Below, one piece after another: positions 57,449-64,000 of a stretch of 64,000 bases of DNA (position 1 is the stretch's first letter; each line of letters begins with the position of its first letter). Position numbers and translations under genes: made by a program. This DNA comes from Mytilus edulis (Eukaryota; Mollusca; Bivalvia; Mytilida; Mytilidae), in contig NC_092348.1 of the NCBI RefSeq assembly GCF_963676685.1, positions 29,487,386-29,551,385 of the forward strand. The letters are read 5' to 3'. The notes under the pieces are model-generated. The model saw only the letters and a program-made list of their open reading frames with translations, ran no database searches and was not told the origin of the DNA.

Positions 57449-57755
57449 GAGAATGGAAATGGGGAATGTGTCAAATAGACAACAACCCAAACAAAGAGCA
57501 GACAACAGCCAAAGGACACCAATGGATCTTCAATGCAGCGAGAAACTTCCGCATCCGGAGGTGTCCTTTAGTTGGCCTCTACTTCAGTGATAATGGAAGT
57601 CATACTAAACTCCGAGATATACATAAGAAACTAAAATTAAAAATCATACAAGACAAACAAAGGCCAGAAGCTCCTGACTTGGGACAGGCGTAAACATGCG
57701 GCGGGGTTTAACATATTTTTTTTTGAATTCTCAACCCTACCCTATACCTCCATCA
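57449..57755 (-). repeat. Family A fragment in array unit 3
   Basis: Reverse copy from 'gagaatggaaatggggaatg' through 'gctcctgacttgggacaggc' and 'gcggcggggttta' to 'caaccctaccctatacctcc'. It reaches further into family A than the other reverse copies. The 75-codon frame in it is not a gene. Confidence 0.8.
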
Positions 57756-58127
57756 AACGACCATTGATTTGTACTTATGATACTATTTCCAACTCCAATA
57801 ATGGCACCCGTCGTGTGTGTTGCTCATGCAAAGGAATGATTGGGGGTAAGATAACATCGATATACAAATTATTTTACAGCATAATGATATATTTTTGTTT
57901 TCAGCATTTTGTTTAGGGCAAACTCAGAATAAACATTTATACTAGACTGTGGTTTTTGTTTATCATAAAAGTCACCGTTAAATTAAATTCAATTATAAAA
58001 AGTCCCCCAGCCAATATAAGTTTAATGGTGCATGCATAAAGACTTGATTTTAATATCATCGGGTAAAGTTCCTTAGGATTGTTTTCAGCTGCTGCAAACG
58101 TTTTGTGATACGATAATATATACGATT

Positions 58128-58490
58128 GATTGATTGATTGTTGGTTGCTTAACGTCCAGTGGCAAATATTTCATGCATATTCAGGACGAGAACAAGTTCA
58201 CAATAAATACAATAGGTAAGTTGTTGTAAAAGATGCCATCTAGGATGATGGTTGGGGAAATTTGGACTGCCACTGGAAAATATATTAGATAGGGACAGAA
58301 ATTTTGCCTTGCAACAGGCCACCTACGGACCCCTCAAAGAGTCGTTGCCAGGGTTCTTAACGTGCAAAGAGCGTGGCACTCTCTTTACACGAGGCATCGG
58401 ATTTAACGTCCCCTTCTGACGGACGTGACTGCGAACTTGATACATCCCGCACAGCCAAACGGACGCCCCACTTCAGCAAGCGTTTTACTG
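58128..58490 (+). repeat. Family D copy in array unit 4
   Basis: 'ttgttggttgcttaacgtcc', 'ggactgccactggaaaat', 'ttgccttgcaacaggccacc', 'ggcatcggatttaacgtccc' and 'cacagccaaacggacgcccc'. The most intact family D copy in the window. Confidence 0.8.
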
Positions 58491-58847
58491 TCGATAATAT
58501 ATACGTAGCGTTGGTTTGTTATTGGTTTTTTAGCACTGTGTTATCTTTAACATTCCTTTACAACTTGATATCGGTATCAGATATTCCATTGAACTAATCC
58601 TGAACTTGTGGATCCTTGAACTTTTGGTACTTTTTATAGCAGTATTTTTCTTTACATAAAAATCGAAGAGACTGAAGGAAACCTTTATAATAGACTGACA
58701 AAAAGCAACACGCAATAGATTTTAGGCGTCCGATCGTGTGTTTTTCTGGATTTTCCTTCATCGAGAAAAGCCTAATATGTGTAAGGCAAGGGTTTTTAAG
58801 ATATCAAAAAGTTGAAGTCAGAGGTTTATATATATGCTTTCAGGATC

Positions 58848-59036
58848 TGCTTACCCTTCCGGAGCACCTGAGATCATCCCAGGTTTTGATGGGGTTCGTG
58901 TTGCCTAGTCTTTAGTTTTCTATGTTGTGTGTTGGGCAATAATATTTGTATGTTTATCTTTTTTAGCCATGGCGTTGTCAGTTTATTTTCGATCTACGAG
59001 TTTGACCGTCCATTTGGTATCTTTCGACCCTCTTTC
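58848..59036 (-). repeat. Family E copy, reverse, in array unit 4
   Basis: 'ccggagcacctgagatcatc', 'ggttcgtgttgcctagtctt' and 'ccatggcgttgtcagtttat' are the reverse complement of family E boxes. Confidence 0.75.
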
Positions 59037-59560
59037 AGACAAGTCGATCTCCATTAATACTTTGGTTGATTGATTTCTGCCTGCTTAAACGTCCAGTAAA
59101 AATACTTTCATGCATGTTAATGACGAGGAAAAATCTGAGTTCTAGCTTCATGGTCATACTACTGTAGTTCAGCTTAAACTGTGCCGTTCAATCGATCTAA
59201 ATAATTGCTGTCCGTTTTGTCATGATTCGGTCAATCACTGAAAGTCCGAGTAGAAATGATAGGAAGTCATACATTAATTGGATTAACATGATAGGTCTGC
59301 AGTAATGTCACCTAGTAGCAAGCAGTCAATCAATCTACGTCACAATATCTTATTTATTCATTTAAGTAATTGTTTGATACATTCCCTTCATGTACTGTAC
59401 ATCTTATTTGTTCGTTTATACCACAAGGACATGTTATCTGATTGAAATATCTATTAAAAGCTCATAATTTTATAGTGATAATACTGTTTCCTTATTGATT
59501 AATTTCAACAATACGGTTGCTACATCAAAATTATAAACAGATTAGATTAATTAAATATTT

Positions 59561-59960
59561 GAAGATGTGGTATGATTGCTAGTGAGACCATTCTCCATCC
59601 AAGTCCCAGTTTTTAAAAAGTAAACCATTATAGGTCAAAGTACTGCTTTCAACACGGTGCCTTGGCTCACAACGAACAGAAGCTACGAAGGACCCAAAAA
59701 AAATACTAATGTAAACCCATTCAAGCAGGAAATCAACAGTCTAAGCTATATAAAAAAACGAGAAACGAGAAACACTTATGAAACACACCAACAAACGATA
59801 ACCACTACAACTGATTCCTGACTTAGGACAGGTGCAAACAAATGTAGCGGGTTTAAACGTTTTAACAAGAGCTAACATTTACCCTCACCTAGATATAATA
59901 TGAAAAGACACACTGTAAAATAGCAATTTAATTGGCTTAAATCAAACAAAAGACATATTT
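59561..59960 (+). repeat. Family B copy, long
   Basis: 'gaagatgtggtatgattgct', 'cttcaacacggtgccttggc', 'gagaaacgagaaacactta', 'gattcctgacttaggacagg' and a tail with 'gaaaagacacactgtaaaat'. It directly precedes a family F copy. Confidence 0.8.
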
Positions 59961-59963
59961 AAG

Positions 59964-60262
59964 GTTGGGATCCCGCTATCATGTGTAACCCCGCAACATT
60001 CTGTATGTATATGCCTGTCGTTTGTTGCTGTGTTACATATTTGTATTTCGTTCATTTATTTGTACATAAATCAGGCCGTAAGTTTTCTCGTTTCAATTGT
60101 TTTACATTTGTCATTTCGGGGTCTTTTATAGCTGACTATGCAGTGTGGGCTTTTCTCTTTGTCGAAGACCGTTTTGTGACCTATAGATGTTAATTTTTGT
60201 GTCATTTTGGTCTCATGTAGAGAGTTGTGTTATTGACAATCACACCACATCTTTATTTTTTA
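59964..60262 (+). repeat. Family F copy, 3' part
   Basis: 'ggttgggatcccgctatcat', 'aaatcaggccgtaagttttc', 'cattttggtctcatgtagag' and 'caccacatctttattttt'. The 70-codon frame in it is incidental. Confidence 0.75.
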
Positions 60263-62585
60263 AAGTTAATAAAAACTCAAGTAACCTTTCAATGAACGAA
60301 CAAATTTGATCTATGACACAATACATATACAATATTAATAAAAACAAATGTTGAGATGCAAAACAATATGAAAAAGATAACTAAAACATTGGACAAAAAA
60401 GGTGTTTAATACGATAAACACACAGACAAATTCCTTGCCATTAGTTACTACTGAGAAATTACAATAAGGCAATAGAACTAACTCCATCACGTTTGTCAGA
60501 ACAAATTTTGTTGTTACGGGAAAAAAAGTGTACAGATTTTAACTTGAAAATTTCATTTTCATTGATGCTATCCCGTGCTTCTCGATAGAACACATACTAC
60601 TTCTATGACTACTACACGAATGTTTAACGACTTTGACAACCATAAGGGTATCGTACGACCGGTTATGAAATTAATCCTAAACACTGCATGCTTTTTTAAA
60701 AATTTTGTAACAAAGGCACTCGTTCATATTTTTGTTAGCGCCATCTGAATACAAAGGAGTGAGAAAATAATCAAACGGCGCAACATCATTTCAGTCCAGT
60801 AACACGCGAATTAAAGTGGACATTACAACCCGATTTAAATTACCGGTGTTATACTTTGATAATACCAAACAGTGCTTTTGACAGCAACACCAACAATTTA
60901 TCTATATCAATATAATTTTTTTTAAGTTATTTTGATGCAGTAAATGCACAATGTGTGGCGTAAAAAAATGGGGTTCTTTCAAGATTTAGAATTGTTCTTA
61001 CATGACATATAAATTTGAGGCAACAGTATATTTCCGATGTTCAAATTTCAGCAATCCATTTAGGAGATATAAATCATTGTAAAAAAAGAATTGGGACCAT
61101 TCTAATCCACTCACTAAAAATGTTACAATCCGTTATATATGACACAATGAGGTAATATGAGACAATTGATGAATTTACACTGAGGAGCTCAATCGACTAT
61201 TCTGATGCTTTGTAAATTAAGATCTAAAAAACCACGTCTTTAGTTAGTTGAGAGTTTAACATACATTGTATCGGTTTTTATCAGTCTTTGTGTTAAGAGA
61301 ATTTTTGTATATTTTAGTCTCTGGTGGAGAGTTGTGGGAATCGTACCACATCTTCTTATATTTTATTTCTGTTTATGGAGTACGTTGGTTACGAAGATGC
61401 TCGAGTGTTATAAATTGTGATATGAATACACCATATGTATGTTCCTACTGAGAAATATTAAGTTGACAACTTGAAAGTTAGAATTATCACGTTTGTGATA
61501 TTTTTGATAGTATCAATAACTCCAATATCATTTGGAAATGTATATGAGATGCAATCTCGAGCTGAAATGTGAGTTATTGAGTAATTTGACATCATTAATA
61601 TATCTCAAATTGTTATTGGAATCAATGTGGTTCTTCATAAAGTAATTTTTTTTTATTAAAAAAAAAAAAAAAACGTTTAAAAAAAGGAATTTGTATTTTC
61701 AGATCAATTGTAGTGAAAAATAGCTGTTTAATGAGACGATGTGGTCGCCTTTTTAATTGAGCATTACGAAAAGTATTGTAAACCGTAGAAATCTGTTAAC
61801 ATTTCTGTAAAATGTTATAGTGATGGAAGATTTTGGTGTAGGTCTTGAGATTTTGTTATAACCACATTTGATTGAAACAGTTCGTTGAATGTAACGCATC
61901 ACAACATTTCCGAATGCTACATGTATCTACCACTTTAGAAGTATAATGTTGTTTAAGATCAGTGCTGCGTTTGGTCTACAACTTGGCATATAGACGGTCC
62001 TCTTTTAATTAAAAACCTGTTTTGCCCTATGAAATGTTTTTGTTGCGTTTCGTATTGTGGTTGCCTCATAGTCGACCAGATAATTCTATATAAATTGATA
62101 TCAACAAACTTAAAATGCATACGACCAAGAAGTTTGGTTACAATTTCTTGGTTTTGCTTTAACGAGGTAGTCAGAAATGAACGCATTTGTAGCAAAAGGA
62201 ACATTTTCATTCTATTAAATAGAAAGAACGATCAGTAATAAAAGATTCACATTTTGACAAATAATATCTCCTATGTGTTGCTCAAGGCCAAAATACTTGA
62301 AAATCCAAAGCATTATAAACATATTGGAATTGAAAAATTGAAAAAGGGATTAAGTTTGATCAAAACCTAAACACATAATCAGAGCTATGCATGAGAGAGA
62401 TACATTCGATAATCAAATATGATTTCGTCATGTTATAACAACAAAATCAAATCAAACTATATACGTATTTTCATGCCCCTACCGAAGTTCTACTTACTAG
62501 GCTGATGACATTCTAGTCGACTAACAGTTTACAAGTAGAGGTATCTGCCAAGTGGTAGTAATAATATATATAGTAACACGGTTTA
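60263..62585. other. Non-coding stretch, nothing recognised
   Basis: AT-rich, with homopolymer runs near 61660. A short family F-like 'ggtggagagttgtgg...accacatcttctt' lies near 61324-61355. Frames of 61-83 codons show no domain or splice context. Confidence 0.4.
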
Positions 62586-62589
62586 TTTA

Positions 62590-63045
62590 CATCAGACAAA
62601 ATGCATCACTGGTAAGTCTTATGTAGACGAAGCGCACGTCTGGCGTATTAAATTATAAGCCTGGTACCTTTGATAAATATTTACACTACTTGGTCAATGC
62701 CACTGCGCGTGGACGTTTCGTCACCGAGGGTATCACCAGCCAAGTAGTCAGCACTTCGGTGTTGACATGAATATCAATTATACGGTCATTTTTATAAATT
62801 TACTGTTTGCAAAAGTATGAATTTTTCGAAATACTAAGGATTTTCTTATCCCGGGCATATATTTTCTTAGCTGTATTTGGCACAACTTTTTGGAATTATG
62901 GGGCCTCAATGCTCTTCAACTTTATATAATTGTTTGGCTTTCTAACTATTTTGATCTGAGCGTCACTGATGAGTTGTATTCAGACGTAACGCGTGACTGG
63001 CTTATCAAATAATAAGCCTGGTACCTTTGATAAATATTAATACCA
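62590..63045 (+). repeat. Family C copy, about 1.25 units
   Basis: 'gtagacgaagcgcacgtctg' near 62621 and a second equivalent 'cagacgtaacgcgtgactgg' near 62982, about 361 bp apart, with 'gagggtatcaccagccaagt' and 'actaaggattttcttatccc' between. More diverged than the array at 19.1 kb. Confidence 0.75.
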
Positions 63046-63382
63046 GGACACTTTCTTTGGAATATATCTAGATCCTAATGGTGGTTCAATATCAAATTCA
63101 TTTGCTTTTTTCTTCTTTTAGGATGTCATATTAACTAATTTTACATACATAATTCTTTTTATTATAGAAACATTAAACATAAAGGCAACAGTAGTTTACG
63201 AATGCCAAAATCTCATAGATCGAATAAGAAGACAAACCAAACCGAGGGGATGTTACCATATAAGAATATAATTACAACTGTGAGATTTCGTTTAGGAAAT
63301 AATATATTCAAGAAATAAACATGAGTATTTATATCGCATGCAAGTCTTAATGTGTGACATTTGTTCGTGCTCTCGCAGCACC

Positions 63383-63442
63383 TCATACACTCTTTCCACC
63401 TGTCTTTTTACATAATGATATAGCTGCTGTGATCCCGAGAAC
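63383..63442 (-). CDS. Terminal exon of a second tetraspanin (partial gene)
   Basis: The acceptor tttgcag is followed by 19 codons and TGA: VLGITAAISLCKKTGGKSV. This has the same length and phase as the terminal exon of the complete tetraspanin (ISGIVCALYLFCKTDKEDD), with the shared pattern GI..A..L..KT. In both cases it would be the end of the fourth membrane helix plus a short tail. No matching TM4 exon (a GC....SLWFYIGG-like sequence) is present up to 64000, so earlier exons would lie beyond the window. The neighbouring gene on the same strand supports a tandem pair, but one short exon is limited evidence. Confidence 0.55.
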   Translation of the reverse strand, partial: VLGITAAISLCKKTGGKSV

Positions 63443-64000
63443 CTGCAAATATATCATTATAAAAATAAACACTACAACCATTATCAATTTTCAAACTATC
63501 AAAATATACATGAGGGCTTCTCTTGTCCAGGTTTTGAGTAAGAAATACATTTTTCAGATCTATCATTTAGATAATTACATCATATATAAACTTTGAAGGT
63601 GGGCTTTAAATTCGAGCGAATTCGAGTGGATCAAACATTAATATTTCCAACTATGACTATTTACTTTGAATAGTATTTACATTAAGCTTGGAATGCATTA
63701 TAAATAAACTGATTTTCAAGATTTATATAAAAATCAACATTCGGAATATCGAAGAACATTTGTTAGTGATGAGAAACAAACAATTGGTGCAAACTAAATG
63801 TGTAAAGTTCTTTAATTTAATATAAAATAATCCGTTTTGTTTTATGGGATGAGGTGTTTTAGGGAACACTATAATATTTGCAAATATAGTAGGCGTGTTA
63901 TTAGTGTTTTCCAAAATGCAAAACTGTGATGTTAAAGGCAAATTCAAAGATGCTGTAAGAGTAAACAATATTGACGTACATGTATTACACTATTTGATCT
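63443..64000. other. Presumed intron of the right-edge gene
   Basis: No further exon is recognised on the minus strand. An 81-codon minus frame at 63723-63968 has no tetraspanin features. Confidence 0.35.

Larger units (their letters stand above)
53350..59490 (+). repeat. Fourfold tandem duplication of a ~1.45-kb unit
   Basis: Anchors recur in the same order. 'attttgttttc.gc..ttgtt' lies at about 53453, 54861, 56441 and 57890. 'aaagcaacacg.aata' with 'ggcgtccgat' lies at about 53912, 55735, 56885 and 58703. 'atgacgaggaagaatctga' lies at about 54397, 55950, 57100 and 59120. Copies are well diverged and differ in inserted repeats, so the duplication is old. Unit length is roughly 1.4-1.6 kb with insertions. 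No conserved frame runs through all copies. Part of the unit ('gcttgcttaacgtccag') resembles the opening of family D. Confidence 0.85.

Overview
This is animal nuclear DNA and very probably from a marine mussel (Mytilus or a close relative). It is AT-rich and gene-poor, and it is packed with dispersed repeats that I recognise as mussel-type, for example units ending in the 'gagttgtctcattggcaat' box or carrying 'gtagacgaaacgcgcgtct'. I name the families A to J locally and did no database search. I see no prokaryotic operons, CRISPR arrays, rRNA or tRNA.

Genes. The one convincing host gene is a tetraspanin on the minus strand. It has seven coding exons between 41893 and 31865, all in phase 0, and encodes 273 residues with four membrane segments and a six-cysteine large extracellular loop. 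A TATA-like box and a strong splice donor near 47.12-47.19 kb may be its non-coding first exon. At the right edge, a 19-codon terminal exon with stop (63442-63383) aligns with the last exon of this gene, so a second tetraspanin probably lies just beyond the window. A similar TATA-plus-donor arrangement at 0.76-0.88 kb could start a gene leaving the window on the left.

Retrotransposon territory, 5.6-26 kb. Several broken non-LTR retrotransposons lie here, most on the minus strand. Those at 7.56-10.40 and 11.35-13.18 kb are each split by younger repeats, so the order of insertion can be read. The largest, 14.58-22.80 kb, has ORF1 (PHD finger, coiled coil, a 14-residue tandem repeat) and ORF2 (APE-type endonuclease, reverse transcriptase, C-terminal zinc knuckle). 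Upstream of its ORF1 are a 153-bp monomer array with dimeric higher-order structure (22.8-24.4 kb), a 68-bp array (24.54-24.83 kb) and a degraded SGNH-hydrolase frame (24.72-25.70 kb). Both arrays are studded with one motif, GCAAG-N7-CTTGC. I count 21 perfect copies in about 1.9 kb, with fixed arms and changing spacers. This is the most unusual signal in the window. A small cluster of unrecognised ORFs with a CpG-rich upstream region lies at 26.16-26.99 kb.

Right half. Around and inside the tetraspanin introns are repeat copies and inverted-repeat elements. Further right are a 2.45-kb element with about 91-bp terminal inverted repeats (48.70-51.15 kb) and a fourfold tandem duplication of a non-coding unit of about 1.45 kb (53.35-59.49 kb). 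One copy of that unit carries a 429-bp MITE whose empty site survives in the sister copies. The remaining sequence shows no gene that I can support.
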